This document shows, in pieces, positions 9,880 to 21,437 of a stretch of DNA of 64,000 nt (positions are counted from its first letter, which is position 1; every line of letters begins with the position of its first letter). The notes below the pieces were generated by a model that was not told where the DNA came from, did no database searches, and was given only the letters and a program-made list of their open reading frames with translations. The position numbers and the translations under genes are program-made. The stretch spans positions 53,504,067-53,568,066 of the forward strand of contig CM060983.1 of NCBI GenBank assembly GCA_030765065.1. The letters run 5' to 3'. Source of the stretch: Deroplatys truncata (Eukaryota > Arthropoda > Insecta > Mantodea > Mantidae).

Positions 9880-10730
9880 TCTGATGTGTTACACTCACAT
9901 GACTTTCTCTACTCTTGTACAATCTAATTTTACAAACGCCTATTCTCCATATGCTTCATGTTAATCGAGATATCGAGATGTCAATCTTATTGGTAATTTT
10001 CATGTAGATGCAAGGGGAATATGGTAGGTTTTAAGCGATAGTCAAATATTTTAAACGCTGGTTGCTATGTGGCGCATTCCATTCTCTTTGCATGTCCAGG
10101 ACATAAAAAAAATGAATAACGAATTTGAGAAAAAGTATAAGTATTGAAATATTTAAGGAAATAACAAGCAATATCTCGAAAACGGTTCACTCAACAAAAG
10201 AAATGTATATGACATAAATTGTGTATTTTAACGCGATCTACATTTTTTGTGTAGTAAAATTTTGTTTATCTCTTATGGTTTACCAGTTATGCAAAAGTCC
10301 TTCACAATGAAGAATACTTTTGGAGACATTCCCAGAAAATTCGAGATATACATTTCATTTCTCATGACATTATCTTAAACATATGATATTTTCATCAAAA
10401 TCGTTAGAGCAATTTTTGAGAAAATTAAAATTTTCGAAAAATCTTCCATGTAAAGGGTAGTCTGGGATGGGGGGATTTCCTGAAAACCTTCGTGTCGCAT
10501 CTCTGAAAAATACTGAACCTAAATACCAAGTTTAGTGTTTATTCGACTCTTCGTTTTTGAGTTATGCTGTTCACAGACACACAGACAGACACACACACGG
10601 ACATGTTTCCAAAAATGCAGTTTTTGGATTCAGTGAGTCTCAAAACATGTATTTCCGGTGAAATCTCGGTATCGAAATTTTGGGTGGAATACAATACTTC
10701 CCCTACTTACTATACGTAGTAGAGAAAGTA
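9880..10730 (+). repeat. A-family repeat, complete copy inserted in another A copy
   Basis: Starts TCTGATGTG after CCAAAAAAA and ends TAGTAGAGAAAGTA. It shares diagnostic differences (ACAATCTAATTTTAC, TTATTGGTAATTTT, GTGGCGCATTCC) with the copy at 63685. Confidence 0.88.
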
Positions 10731-11300
10731 AAAATGAATAACGAATTTGAGAAAAAGTATAAGTATTGGAAAATTTAAGGCAATAACAAGCAATATCTCG
10801 AAAATGGTTCACTCAACAAATAAAATGTATATGACATAAGTTGTGTATTTTAGCGCGATCTACATTTCTTGTGTAGTAAAATTCTGTCTATCTCTTATGG
10901 TTTACCAGTTATGCAAAAGTCGTTCACAATGAAGAACACTTTTGGAGACATTCCCAGAAAATTCGAGATATACATTTCATTTTCCATAAAAATATCTTAA
11001 ACATATGATATTTTAATCAAAATCGTTAGAGCCATTTTTGAGAAAATTAAAATTTTCAAAAAATGTTCCATGTAAAGGGTAGTCTGGGGTGGGGGGATTT
11101 TCTTGAAAACCTTCGTGTCGCATCTCTGGAAGATACTGAACCACACAGACACACAGATACACACACGGACATGTTGCGAAAAAATGCTTTTTTTGGATTC
11201 AGGGGGTCTCAAAACATGTATTTCCGGTGAAATCTCGGTATCGAATTTTTGGGTGGAATACAATACTTCCCCTACTTACTATACGTAGTAGAGAAAGTAA
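10731..11300 (+). repeat. A-family repeat, headless tandem copy
   Basis: Begins inside the element at AAAATGAATAACG and runs to CGTAGTAGAGAAAGTAA. Together with 9880-10730 it gives head-body-tail-body-tail. The microsatellite part is shortened. Confidence 0.85.
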
Positions 11301-12026
11301 AAAGTATTTTTGGAAACATGTCCGTGTGTGTGTCGTGAACAGTACAACTCAGAAACGAACAGTCGGATAAACACCGAACTTGGTATTTAGGTTTAATATC
11401 TTCCAGAGATGCGTCACAAAGGTTTTCAAGAAAATTGCCCCACCCCAAATTACCCTTTACATGGAACATTTTTCGAAAGTATTAATCTTCTCAAAAATGG
11501 GTCTAACGATTTTGATTAAAATATCATATGTTTAAGATATTTTCATGACAAATGAAATGTATATCTTGAATTTTCTGGGAATGTCTCCAAAGGTATTCTT
11601 CATTGTGAACGACTTTTGCATAACTGGTAAACCATAGAGATAGACAAACTTTTACTACACAAAAAATGTAGATCGCGTCAAAATACACAATTTATGTCAT
11701 ATACATTTTTGTTGTTGGGGTGAACCATTTTCGAGATATTGCTTGTTATTCCCTTAAATTTTCCAACAGTTATGCTTTTTCTCAAATGGAAATTCGTTAT
11801 TAATTTTTTTTGGTCCTGGTAATGCAAAGAGAATGGAGTACTCCACATAGCAACCAGCTCTTATAATATTTGACTATCGCTTAAAGCCTACCAAGTCCCC
11901 TTGCATCTACAAGAAAATTAGCAATAAGATTAACATATCGATTAACATGAAGCATATGGAGAATAAGCGTTTGTAAAAATAGTTTATACAAGAGTAGAAA
12001 AAGTCATGTGAGTGTAACACATCAGA
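11301..12026 (-). repeat. A-family repeat, 5' part of the split minus-strand copy
   Basis: Continues the minus-strand copy whose 3' part is 9768-9879, and ends at its 5' terminus, read on + as GTAACACATCAGA, at 12026. Confidence 0.85.
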
Positions 12027-12900
12027 TTTTTTTCTGATTCATTTTAATCAAGAGAAACTCTTGTAGAAATAGCTACAACACATATTTCAAGCTAACCCGT
12101 AGCTCAGCATCTCATTATCTGCCTGTTGTGCTAGGCGTCCCGGGTTCGATTCCCAGCAGGGGATGCGAATTTTTCTCTAGCCAAGATAATTTCTTATCCC
12201 CCCCAGAGTCTGGAAGTGTGAATGTGTGTATGATCTAATGATTAACAACCAAAGTGCAAGAAAACCCAGCGACCAGGAAAGGCCGCCGATAAGACCAGGT
12301 TAAAGGCGGCGTATAAATGGAACTAAAAAAACAAACAAAGAGAACAACAACAGTCAAATGTTTAAGAACTGGACGCTATACGCTGGCCTTAAAATTCCAT
12401 ACTGTTTCCATATAATCGCGAAAAACAACTGAATGTCGACAAGACCTTAAAATAATGGCAAGGTTTGAGCAATTCAAACCATTAATAACGGCTATCTCGG
12501 AAATGGTTTATGTCATAAAAAACGCTTATTTGAAGTAAGTTGTATGCTTAAAAGATAATAAAATTTTTTGTGCAGTAGCTTTCATCTATCGCTCAACGTT
12601 CATCAGTTATACAAGATTATTTAACATTCCTTTCGAATAAAGAGGACTTCACAGGCTATTCCCACAAAATTCAAGATATGTAAATATCTTTAATATATGG
12701 TATTTCAATAAAAATCGTTAAAGCTATTTTTCAGAAAATCAAACGCTTCGAAAAATCGCCCGGGACCGTTTTCTAAAAAATGTTTTTTTTTTTAATTTCA
12801 GGGGGCCTCAAACATGTATTTTTGGTGAAATCTTGGTATTGAATTTTTAGGTGGATGCAATACCTTCTCTATCTACTATGTACGTGGTAGGGAAAGTAAG
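12027..12900 (+). repeat. B-family repeat interrupted by a SINE
   Basis: The left part (about 12035-12090) carries CATTTTAATCAAGAGAAAC and AGAAATAGCTACA. The right part resumes near 12345 with CAGTCAAATGTTTAAGAACTG and ends TACGTGGTAGGGAAAGTAAG at 12900. Confidence 0.72.
12092..12340 (+). mobile_element. tRNA-derived SINE (type S3)
   Basis: The tRNA-like head has a degraded A box (CGTAGCTCAGCATCTC) and a perfect B box (GGGTTCGATTCC). A body of about 170 bp follows, ending CGGCGTATAAATGGAACTA with an A-rich tail. It interrupts a B repeat. Only one copy was seen. Confidence 0.65.
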
Positions 12901-12901
12901 A

Positions 12902-13055
12902 ATGGAAAGAATTCGTATTAAGAATGGTTCCTTCAAGTTTTCCTAGACAAGCATTGTTTTATAGAACAGAGAACAGCAACAGAGAAATTGGACGACCCCT
13001 AAGAAGACGAAGGGATCAATTTATAAAGTACCTTTGGAATAGGTCTTCTGCGTAA
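12902..13055 (+). pseudogene. LINE C-terminal fragment (RTE/Jockey-like)
   Basis: One frame reads EFVLRMVPSSFPRQALFYRT, then NSNREIGRPLRRRRDQF and a stop. The pattern W..xVxRM...R.P+xAL.Y and GRPxxRWxDQ is the usual C-terminal signature of LINE reverse transcriptase proteins. A related end is at 23600-23700. Too short to fix the clade. Confidence 0.6.
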
Positions 13056-13499
13056 ACTGTGTTTTGGAAGATAAAGAAGAAATATAATTTAGTTAAAAAT
13101 CTACTGCTCCTTATTAAATGAACAGGTCTATTTAATTAAAACTATAAAGATAGAAGAATAATACAATAAACCTCAATGACTCCAGTGTTGAGGGAAGGTA
13201 TACTCATATCCATCCTTTAATAAATCAAATCAAATGGATATCTTGGAATGCCATAAAAAAGTTATTGTGTTTTAAAGAAGTGTACATTTTTTTGTGTTGC
13301 AGGACATGTTTACCTGGCTCTTATGGTGTAGCAAATTTTGAATATGATTTAAAAAAGATTATTGCTTTATCAACTTTAAGACAATTAAAATACAAATTCA
13401 AAATCTTAATATAATTAAACCATATGATAAATAATCGCATCCAAATATATAACTTAATTTTATTCAACAAAAAAAAGTAGATATTACGCAAAATTATAC
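13056..13499. other. Unassigned AT-rich sequence
   Basis: No feature is supported. A minus-strand open frame (13321-13605) overlaps the following B repeat and has low-complexity composition. Confidence 0.4.
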
Positions 13500-13892
13500 A
13501 AAATTCATTCCGAATGAAAAGGACTTCCCAGAGTATTTTCAGAAAGTTCAAGATATACATTTTATTTGCCATGTAAAGATCTAAAAAGTATGGTATTTTA
13601 TCCAAAGTCGTTGGTGCAATTTTTGAGAAAATTCAAAATTTCGAAGAAAGTTCCATGTAAAGGGTAGTTTGATTTGGGGGATCTTCCATTAAATCCTTGT
13701 GTCGCATCTTTGGAAGATACTGGACTTAAATATCAAGTTTGGAATTTGTATGAGTTGTTGTTTTCAAGTTATGCTGTTCACAGTCACATAGGACCTTTTT
13801 CTAAAACTTTTTCTGGTGAAATCTCGATATCGAATATTTGGATGAAGTACAATACTGCTAGGTACGTGATAGGGAAAGTAAGAATGCATTTT
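13500..13892 (+). repeat. B-family repeat, 3' half
   Basis: From AAATTCATTCCGAATGAAAA through TTCCATGTAAAGGGTAGTTT to the tail TACGTGATAGGGAAAGTAAG. The internal microsatellite is almost lost. Confidence 0.75.
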
Positions 13893-14173
13893 CTGTACCC
13901 TGACCATTCACCCTTGTAATTTCGATTCCCATTATTGATTCCAAGAATCGCGATTTCGACCTTGGGCTTAAGACCAGATTAATGAAAGATGAACGTAAAA
14001 AATGAATGCATAGTGTAGGCGGTTTAGCGTTGGGGGTATACCAAACATTGCAAGGTATTCCATGCAGAGACTCCCGGATGAAATATGCATGCCGAAATCA
14101 ATTTTAAGGTATTTCGCCTGTTCGTCTGATTTTTAAAAGATGCGTGGATGGCATCTGTCCTCTTATCCACTCA
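13893..14173. other. Unassigned sequence
   Basis: Nothing recognised between a B repeat and a SINE. Confidence 0.4.
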
Positions 14174-14186
14174 TCACTTTGCACAA

Positions 14187-14487
14187 GTCGTCCTCCGTGG
14201 TGTAGTTGTTACCACGCTAACCTCTAACTCCCGAGGTCGCGGGTTCAAACCCGGCGTAGAGCGATGGATATTTTCGGGCGTAAAAATCCTTAGCATGGCT
14301 TCCTTCGGAAGGGAAGTAAAGCCAGCGGTCCCGTGTTTACATTTACGGCACGTAAAAGAACCTCAAGCCTGATAAAGAGGCCTCTGAGCAAAATTACCGA
14401 TCTTTCACGCCCTATATAGAATGGGACGCTACGAACCACAGCAGTTAAAGAGCGTCCATAAATAAAACTCAATTTAATTTTAACTTG
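14187..14487 (+). mobile_element. SINE family S1, complete copy with 13-bp target duplication
   Basis: tRNA-like head GTCCTCCGTGGTGTAGTTGT (A box) and GCGGGTTCAAACCCGG (B box). The body holds GCTTCCTTCGGAAGGGAAGT and GGCACGTAAAAGAACCTC, and the 3' end is CCATAAATAAAACTCAATTT. It is flanked by TCACTTTGCACAA (14174-14186) and TCACCTTGCACAA (14488-14500), a 13-base duplication with one mismatch. Copies also occur at 18301, 26614, 28450, 34702, 39669 and 48325. Confidence 0.88.
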
Positions 14488-14624
14488 TCACCTTGCACAA
14501 TGGAGGTGTTGCATATGATTAAACCTTCTACAAACTACTAATTAGCATCTTACTAAAATTTATTATTTTCTATACGACGTACATAATAGTTAGAGATCTA
14601 TTTTGTCGTAGGTAGAGGAAGGCG

Positions 14625-15015
14625 AATCGATTGTCAGATGTTTAAAAGCGAATCGTATTATACTGGCCTAGAAATTCCATACTTTTCCATAACATTGCGG
14701 AAAACAAGCGAATAGCGATAGCTTTTCAAAAAAATTACAAAGCATTCAAACATTTAAAACAGTATTAAGAATATCTGGAAATGGTTGATGCCACAAACAA
14801 ATCTGTATTTTAAATAGATCTATATTTTTCCTGCCGTAAGTTTTTTGTTATTCTCTTGTAGTTTACTATTTGTACACTTTATAGGATCTTTCAGAAGTAA
14901 CATAATTTCACAGACTATTCCCAAAAATTGGGTATACACATTTTGCCATGCGAATATCTTCAAACATGCGGTATTTTAATCAGAATCGTTAGAACCCCCT
15001 TTAGTAAATAAGAAA
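14625..15015 (+). repeat. B-family repeat, 5' part of a copy split by an A insertion
   Basis: Runs from GTCAGATGTTTAAAAGCG through the body to TCGTTAGAACC near 15000. The A copy 15016-15875 follows, and the B sequence resumes at 15876. Confidence 0.72.
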
Positions 15016-15708
15016 TCTGATGTGTTACACTCACATGACTTTCTCTACTCTTGTACAAACTATTTTTACAAACGCTTATTCTCCATATCCTTCATGTTAA
15101 TCGAGATGTTAATCTTATTGCTAATTTTCTTGTAGATGCAAGGGGAATTGGTAGGCTCTAAGCGATAGTCAAATATTTTAAGAGCTGGTTGCTATGTGGA
15201 GTATTCCATTCTCTTTGCATTACCAGGACCTAAAAAAAAGAAAAGAATAACGAATTCCCATTTCAGAAAAAGTATAAAAATTGGAAAATGTAAGGGAATA
15301 ATAAGCAATATCTCGAAAATGGTTCACTCAACAAAAACTAATGTATATGACATAAATTGTGTATTTTAACGCGATCTACATTTTTTGTGTAGTAACATTT
15401 TGTCTATCTCTTATGGTTTACCAGTTATGCAAAACTCGCTCACAATCAAGAACACTTTTGGAGACATTCCCAGAAAATTCGAGATATACATTTCATTTGT
15501 CATGAAAATATCTTAAACATATGATATTTTAATCAAAATCGTTACAGCTATTTTTGAGAAAATTAAAATTTCCGAAAAATGTTCCATGTAAGGGGTGGTT
15601 TGGGGTGGGGGGATTTTCTTGAAAACCTTCGTGTCGCATCTGTTGAAGATACTGAACCTAAATACCAAGTTTGGTGTTTATCCGACTGTTCGTTTCTGAG
15701 TTATGCTG

Positions 15709-15744
<36 letters not shown>

Positions 15745-15875
15745 CATGTTTCCAAAAATGCTTTTTTTTTGATTCAGGGGGCCTCAAAACACATATTTCC
15801 GGTGAAATCTTGGTATCGAATTTTTGGGTGGAATATAATACTTCCCCAACTTATTGTACGTAGTAGAGAAAGTAA
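15016..15875 (+). repeat. A-family repeat, complete copy inside a B copy
   Basis: Starts TCTGATGTG after AATAAGAAA and ends TACGTAGTAGAGAAAGT at about 15872, followed by AAAAATATC. Contains a (CA)n tract at about 15712-15740. Confidence 0.88.
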
Positions 15876-16009
15876 AAATATCAAAGTATTTTGCAGGTAA
15901 AATGTCCTGGAATGGGGGTTTTCTTAAAAATCTTCGTTCTTTGCAAGATACTGAACTGAAGTACCAGACGGACCTTTTTATAATGTTTTTATTAAGGGCA
16001 TCTCAAAAC

Positions 16010-16012
<3 letters not shown>
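15876..16012 (+). repeat. B-family repeat, 3' part of the split copy
   Basis: Resumes with AAAATATCAAAGTATTTTGC and GGAATGGGGGTTTTCTTAAA, then the CTCAAAACAT segment, where an (ATT)n tract takes over. Confidence 0.65.
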
Positions 16013-16052
<40 letters not shown>

Positions 16053-16053
16053 G
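16013..16053. repeat. (ATT)n microsatellite
   Basis: About 13 TTA/ATT units in uninterrupted array, growing out of the B-repeat segment AAAACATTTA. Confidence 0.9.
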
Positions 16054-16923
16054 TTATTTATTACACCTCGAAAACGAATTCTTATTACGTCACAGTTTAG
16101 AATGGTAATTATCTATAGTAAGATGGTTGCTTCAAAAGCAGCATGACTTTACCTGCATATTAAAATCTATTCATAGATTAGTGAATTTATATGCATTAAC
16201 GCGCCAAAATGCCTTGACAAGCTGATAAACGTTAACGGTGTTGGTATTGTTCTTCGGTAGGAGTCGTTCATTACAATGAGATATATGCATAAAGCGGCGA
16301 TTTCAAATCAAATGCCTCTTCACTGTTCTCAATGACAGCGCCCTTTTTAATTCGACTGACAGTCATTTTTATTTGGAGGCGTATCGAGCACTGCATCGGC
16401 AATCGATTTCCATTTCAGGGTTCATATTTCCACGAAAAAAGAAAAAACACACTGGCTAGTGAAGAGGTACCGCAACCATTACGTCTGACACTTCACAACA
16501 GTATTTGTTCTTTCTGCATTAATTACTGCGCTGTAAACTTGAATCCAATGGCTGTGCACTCACACTGAACAGCTTTCAATTTCGTTCATCAATTCCGTTT
16601 TGTTTCCTTTATGCGATTTTTGGACTGCTATTCATAAGATGATTTCAAAAAGCACTATATTAGAGCAATTTCATTTGTAATAGATATTGAAATTTCACTC
16701 GGACATAATAGGATTTTTACGTTGTAATTCACTTGTGTAATTAGCATCTTGAATGCATGTAAATGTGTTTGTTGCATGTGTGATCAATAAATAAAAGTCA
16801 ACAAAAAATATATGTGATAAAAGGAAAGATTGTGGATTGAAAGATTTAAATACACACTTGACAGTCGACTGCACTGGTTAATTTGTATTGATTTTCTGTG
16901 TGTTTTTAATATTTTACCCTTTT
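16054..16923. other. Unassigned sequence
   Basis: No repeat or gene recognised over about 870 bases. A 78-codon open frame (16332-16568, +) has no motif. Confidence 0.4.
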
Positions 16924-17785
16924 TACTTTCTCTACTACGTATAGTCAGTAGGGGAAGTATTGTATTCCACCCAAAAATTCGATACCAAGATTTCACCGGA
17001 AATATATATTTTTTGGAAACATGTCCGTGTGTGTGTGTCTGTGAACAGCATAACTCAGAAACGAACAGTCGGATAAACACCAAACTTGGTATTTAGGTTC
17101 AGTATCTTCAACAGATGCGACACGAAGGTTTTCAAGAAAATCCCCACACCCCAAACCACCCCTTACATGGAACATTTTTCGAAATTTTAATTTTCTGAAA
17201 AATAGCTGTAACGATTTTGATTAAAATATCACATGTTTAAGATATTTTCATGACAAATGAAATTTATATCTCGAATTTTCTGGGAATGTCTCCAAAAGTA
17301 TTCTTCATTGTGAACGACTTTTGCATAACTGGTAAACCATAAGAGATAGACAAAATGTTACTACACAAAAAAATGTAGATCGCGTTAAAATACACAATTT
17401 ATGTCACATACATTTGTTTTTGTTGAGTGAACCATTTTCGAGATATTACTTGTTATTCCCTTAAATTTTTAAATACTTATTTTCTCAAATGGGAATTCGT
17501 TATTCATTTTTTTTGTCTTGGATATGCAAAGAGTATTAATCTGTGGGAAAGGGAATGATGCTGCACCTAGCAACCAGCTATTAAGAGATATGTATGTGCT
17601 TTAACGCTACTGTATTTCCAAATTGCCTTGTAAATATATATTCCCCTTAATTCTACAAGAAAATTAGCAATAAGATAGACTCTGCAAATGCTTATCTCGA
17701 TTAACGTGAAGTAGATGGAGAATAAGCGTTTGTATACATAGTTTGTACAAGAGTAGAGAAAGTCATGTGAGTGTCACACATCAGA
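16924..17785 (-). repeat. A-family repeat, complete copy
   Basis: Minus strand: 5' terminus at 17785 (CATCAGA on +), 3' terminus TACTTTCTCTACTACG at 16924. It belongs to the sub-type with the AAATACAGTAGC-like block. Its 5' end abuts the A-run of another minus-strand A copy. Confidence 0.87.
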
Positions 17786-18013
17786 TTTTTTGTTTTATGT
17801 CCTGGACATACAAAAAGAAGGAATACTCCACATAGCAACCAGCTTTTAAAAAGATTTGACTATCGCTTAAAGCCTACCATATTCCCCTTGCACTTACAAG
17901 AAAATCAGTAATAAGATTAACTTCTCGATTAACATGACGCATATGGAGAATAATCGTTTGTAAACATAGTTTGTACGAGAGTAGAGAAAGTCATGTGAGT
18001 GTAACACATCGGA
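17786..18013 (-). repeat. A-family repeat, 5' fragment truncated by the neighbouring copy
   Basis: Minus strand from TCCGATGTGTTACAC (18013) to GTCCAGGACATAAAACAAAA, where the copy 16924-17785 begins. The remainder of the older copy is missing. Confidence 0.8.
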
Positions 18014-18154
18014 TTTTTAATCTCCTGATGAAGGGGAAAACGCGAAATATTGAACAATTTTATTGTATGAATTTGACGTGTTTTTTATTTCACTCAGAAT
18101 AACCCTGTTCCTGAGCACCACACACACATACACACACATACATAAACACACGAA
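18014..18154. other. Short unassigned segment with CA-rich tract
   Basis: Contains ACACACACATACACACAC around 18120-18150. No other feature seen. Confidence 0.4.
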
Positions 18155-18300
18155 CAGCGTTAGTCAAATATCTAACAACTGGGCGCTATATGCTGGCTTT
18201 ACAATTCCAATACTGTTTCCATGCAATCACCAGAAACAACTGAATGTTGACAATTCTTTAAGAGAATGAAAAATTAATGAACAATTCGAACCATTAATAA

Positions 18301-18586
18301 AGTCCTCCTATGTGGTTTAGGGGTACCATGCTAGCCTAGTTCCCGAGGTCGGGGTTCAAACTCGGCGGAAGGCAATGGATTTTTTTCGGGCGTAAAAATC
18401 CTTAGTATGGCTTCCTTCGGAAGGGAAGTAAAGCCGGTGGTACCGTGTCGTAGATTTACGGTACGTAAAAGAACCTCAAAGAGGCCTCAGCCAAGTTTCC
18501 TGTCTTTCACGTCCAATATAGAATGGGACGCTTAAGAACCTTAGCAGTTAAAGAGCGCCCATAAATGAACATTAATTTCATCCAAT
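18301..18586 (+). mobile_element. SINE family S1 nested in a B repeat
   Basis: Head GTCCTCCTATGTGGTTTAGG, B box GGGGTTCAAACTCGG, body GCTTCCTTCGGAAGGGAAGT, tail CCATAAATGAACATTAATTT. Flanked by CATTAATAA at 18292-18300 and 18587-18595. Confidence 0.88.
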
Positions 18587-18862
18587 CATTAATAACGGAT
18601 ATCTCAGAAATGGCTTATGCTACAAAAACATATTTGAAATTAATTGTGTGGTTTAAAGAGATCTACATTTCTTGTGCAGTACGTTTTCCTCTATTGCTTA
18701 ACGATTATCAGTTAAAACAAGGTTGTACAATATTCCTTCCGAATGAGGTGGACCTCACAGGCTATTCCCAGAAAATTAAAAAAATTGATGTTATTTTTCA
18801 TGTAAATGTGTTTAATATATGATAGAACAACTCTTTACAAAATAAAAAAATTCGAAAAATGT

Positions 18863-19864
18863 AGCGGCGGTATTTATGTTATATTTATTTATTTATTGAG
18901 CCCCACGTTTGGGAGCCAATTTGCGAGGGTAAATTTATAATGTTATTTGTGTATGTGTGTTTACTTCACGTGGTGAAGCCATTTTGTGACGTGATTCTTT
19001 GTTAGGTTTGTAGCTCCATCTGATGTTAGCAATTTGCGGTAGTATTAGTGTTTGTTTGAAAGAATGCTACTGTTATTTTATTTAATTTTGGTTTACTGTC
19101 CTCCGGCTAGCTATTATCCTTTTGGGTCGAGCACTTCTCTTTATACAGTTGTGTAAACGGAAAGGAATCTTTTATCCAAAGATAACACTGATGAAAGAAT
19201 TTCTTTTATACTTTTATTGTCGAACACTTTCACTATCACATTTACACATTGATCTAGACACTCGCCAAACTGAAACTGTTATAACAACTTCTTACTGATC
19301 ATTCTTAATTCGCGTACTTCAACTTTTTGTATAATTAACTTTACAACACTTGAGAATTTTCCTAACTCTGCTACGCGTAACTTGTGAATCGATAGCCGAC
19401 GTGTAATATTTCTGCTGGACTAAAGGCGACGTGTATCATACAAATATTTTCGACGAACTGACGGGTCTATCTCTAACCTAGCCCTTTTATACTCATACAC
19501 CCCGATATGCCTAAAGATTATAACTGAGCTGCAATTGGCTAATAAAACGTGCCAACATTAGCGTCTATTTTTATATCCAATGAAAATTATGAATACATAT
19601 GCTCTAGGGAAATGTTCCAGAAGATTCTAAAGGAAAACGCGCCAACATTACGTAACTTCCTCGTTTCCAATAATGATAAACAGCTCACCCCCTCGCTGCA
19701 TTATTGCACGCTATTATTATCAGTTTCAGTAAGGCAGTATAAACTTACTTCCCAACAATGATTACAATCAACAAACATCTCAAATCAATGTCACATAAAA
19801 ATGCATATTCATAGTATAATCATTCTTTACATTTAAATAATTTATGATACAAATTACTGCATCA
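18863..19864 (-). mobile_element. LTR-type retroelement unit L2 with tRNA-Lys-like primer site, nested in a B repeat
   Basis: Minus strand: starts TGATGCAGTAATTTG at 19864, has a TATA box (TATAAAAGGGC, about 19483-19493) and an AATAAA signal (19213-19218). A sequence TGGCTCCCAAACGTGGGGCT (18899-18918) closely resembles the complement of a tRNA-Lys 3' end. About 35 more bases follow, then the unit ends CCGCCGCT. The bases ATGT flank both sides (18859-18862 and 19865-19868) and occur once in uninterrupted B copies, so this is a 4-base target duplication. No protein-coding region is present. The position of the primer-like site inside the duplicated flanks is unusual for a solo LTR. Confidence 0.7.
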
Positions 19865-20183
19865 ATGTTCCATTTAAAGGATTAGTTTGGGGTAGGGGGA
19901 TTTTCTTGAAAATCTTCATGTCGCATCCTTGGAAGGTACTGAACCTAAATATCAAGTGTGGTATTTATCCGACTTTTCGTTTTTGAGTTATGATGTTCAC
20001 ACTCACACAAACACGCGCGCGCAGATACAGACACACACAAGGACCTTTTCCTAGAAATGCTATTTTTGGATTTATGGGACCTCAAAACGTGATTCCGGTG
20101 AAATCTCGGTGCTTATATTAATCGAATTTTTGTGCGGAATGCAATACCTTCTCTTATTACTATATACGTGGTAGAGAAACTAA

Positions 20184-20262
20184 TAAGTTTGCAAGAATAG
20201 TTTGTATAAACATGCAAATACAAACGATAGTAGGTGAAAAAGTAATGTGAATGTAACACTGA
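20184..20262 (-). repeat. B-family repeat, 5' fragment
   Basis: On + it reads AAGAATAGTTTGTATAAACA then GTAATGTGAATGTAACACT, the reverse complement of a B-type 5' end. Confidence 0.55.
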
Positions 20263-20447
20263 CATTTTTATTATGTAGAATAACTACTGTCATGTGCACA
20301 ATGTGGTAATAGTTTTTCTCGTTTCTTGCAAAGTATTGATATTGCATTCTAAATTAGTTAACACGTGGGGTTCCTGATTTCTGCCGAACCCGCTTTGAGA
20401 AACAATACTTACTGTTAGTAGCGCCTCGTGAGTATGCATTTTGGGTG

Positions 20448-20520
20448 TTCACAAAATTTAGCCAGACAGCTCTGAAAATGTAAAATACCATCTGCAGCAC
20501 AATAGTTATAATTATGAAAA
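20448..20520 (+). repeat. Dispersed repeat D, copy 1
   Basis: GTTCACAAAATTTAGCC, GCTCTGAAAATGTAAAATA and CACAATAGTTATAATTAT match the segment at 50836-50930 with few differences. Nature unknown. Confidence 0.5.
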
Positions 20521-20588
20521 ATAGATGCATTTGCAGTAGGTAATTGAAATAATACTAATACATAACTTGTTTGACGTAAGAAAGGTTT

Positions 20589-21431
20589 TCACTTTCCCTA
20601 CTACGTATAGTAAGTAGGGGAAGTATTGCACTCCATCCAAAAATTCGATAACGAGATTTCACAGGAAATGCATGTTTTGAGGTGCACTGGATGCGTATAA
20701 AGCATTTTTGGAAACATTTTCGTGTGTGTGTCTACTGTGAACAGCACAACTCAGAAATGAACAGTCGGATAAACGCCAAACTTGGTATTTAGGTTCAGTA
20801 TCTTCCAGAGATACGACACGAAGGTTTTCAAGAAAATACCCCACCCCAGATTACCCTTTATATGGAACATTTTTCGAAAATTTTAATTTTCTCAAAAATG
20901 GCTCTAACGATTTTGATTAGAATATCATATGTTTAAGATATTTTCATGACAAATGAAATGTATATCTCGAATTTTCTGGGAATGTCTCCAAAAGTATTCT
21001 TCATTGTGAACGACTTTTGTATAACTGGTAAACCATAAGAGATAGACAAAATTTTACTACACAAAAAGTGTAGATCGCGTTAAAATGCACAATTTATGTC
21101 ATATATATTTTTTGTTGTTGAGTGAACCATTTTCGGGATATTGCTTGCTATTCCCTTAAATTTTGCAATACTTATACTTTTTCTCAAATTCGTTATTCAT
21201 TTTTTTTTTGTCCTGCTAATGCAAAGAGAATGGAATGCTCCACATAGCAACCAGCTCTTAAAATATTTGACTATAGCTTAATGTCTACCAATTCCCCTTG
21301 CATCTATAAGAAAATTAGCAATAATGTTAACATCTCGATATCTCGATTAACATGAAGCATATGGGGAATAAGCGTTTGTAAAAATAGTTTGTACAACAGT
21401 AGAGAAAGTCATGTGAGTGTAACACATCAGA
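20589..21431 (-). repeat. A-family repeat, complete copy
   Basis: On +, begins CACTTTCCCTACTACGTATA and ends GTAACACATCAGATTTTTTT. The microsatellite is short. Confidence 0.87.
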
Positions 21432-21437
21432 TTTTTT

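Larger units (their letters stand above)
18155..20183 (+). repeat. B-family repeat interrupted by a SINE and an LTR unit
   Basis: Three collinear B segments: 18155-18300, 18587-18862 and 19865-20183. The tail is ATACGTGGTAGAGAAACTAA. The first gap is filled by a SINE with a 9-base target duplication, the second by an LTR-type unit with a 4-base duplication. Removing both restores one continuous B copy. Confidence 0.82.

Noticed and set aside
11280..11320. Palindrome formed by a + A copy meeting a - A copy
   Set aside because: Explained by nested insertion of one A unit into a minus-strand A copy, not by a separate inverted-repeat element.
15712..15740. CRISPR-like or tandem-array structure from the regular CA blocks in A repeats
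   Set aside because: These are simple dinucleotide microsatellites without spacers, in a eukaryotic context.
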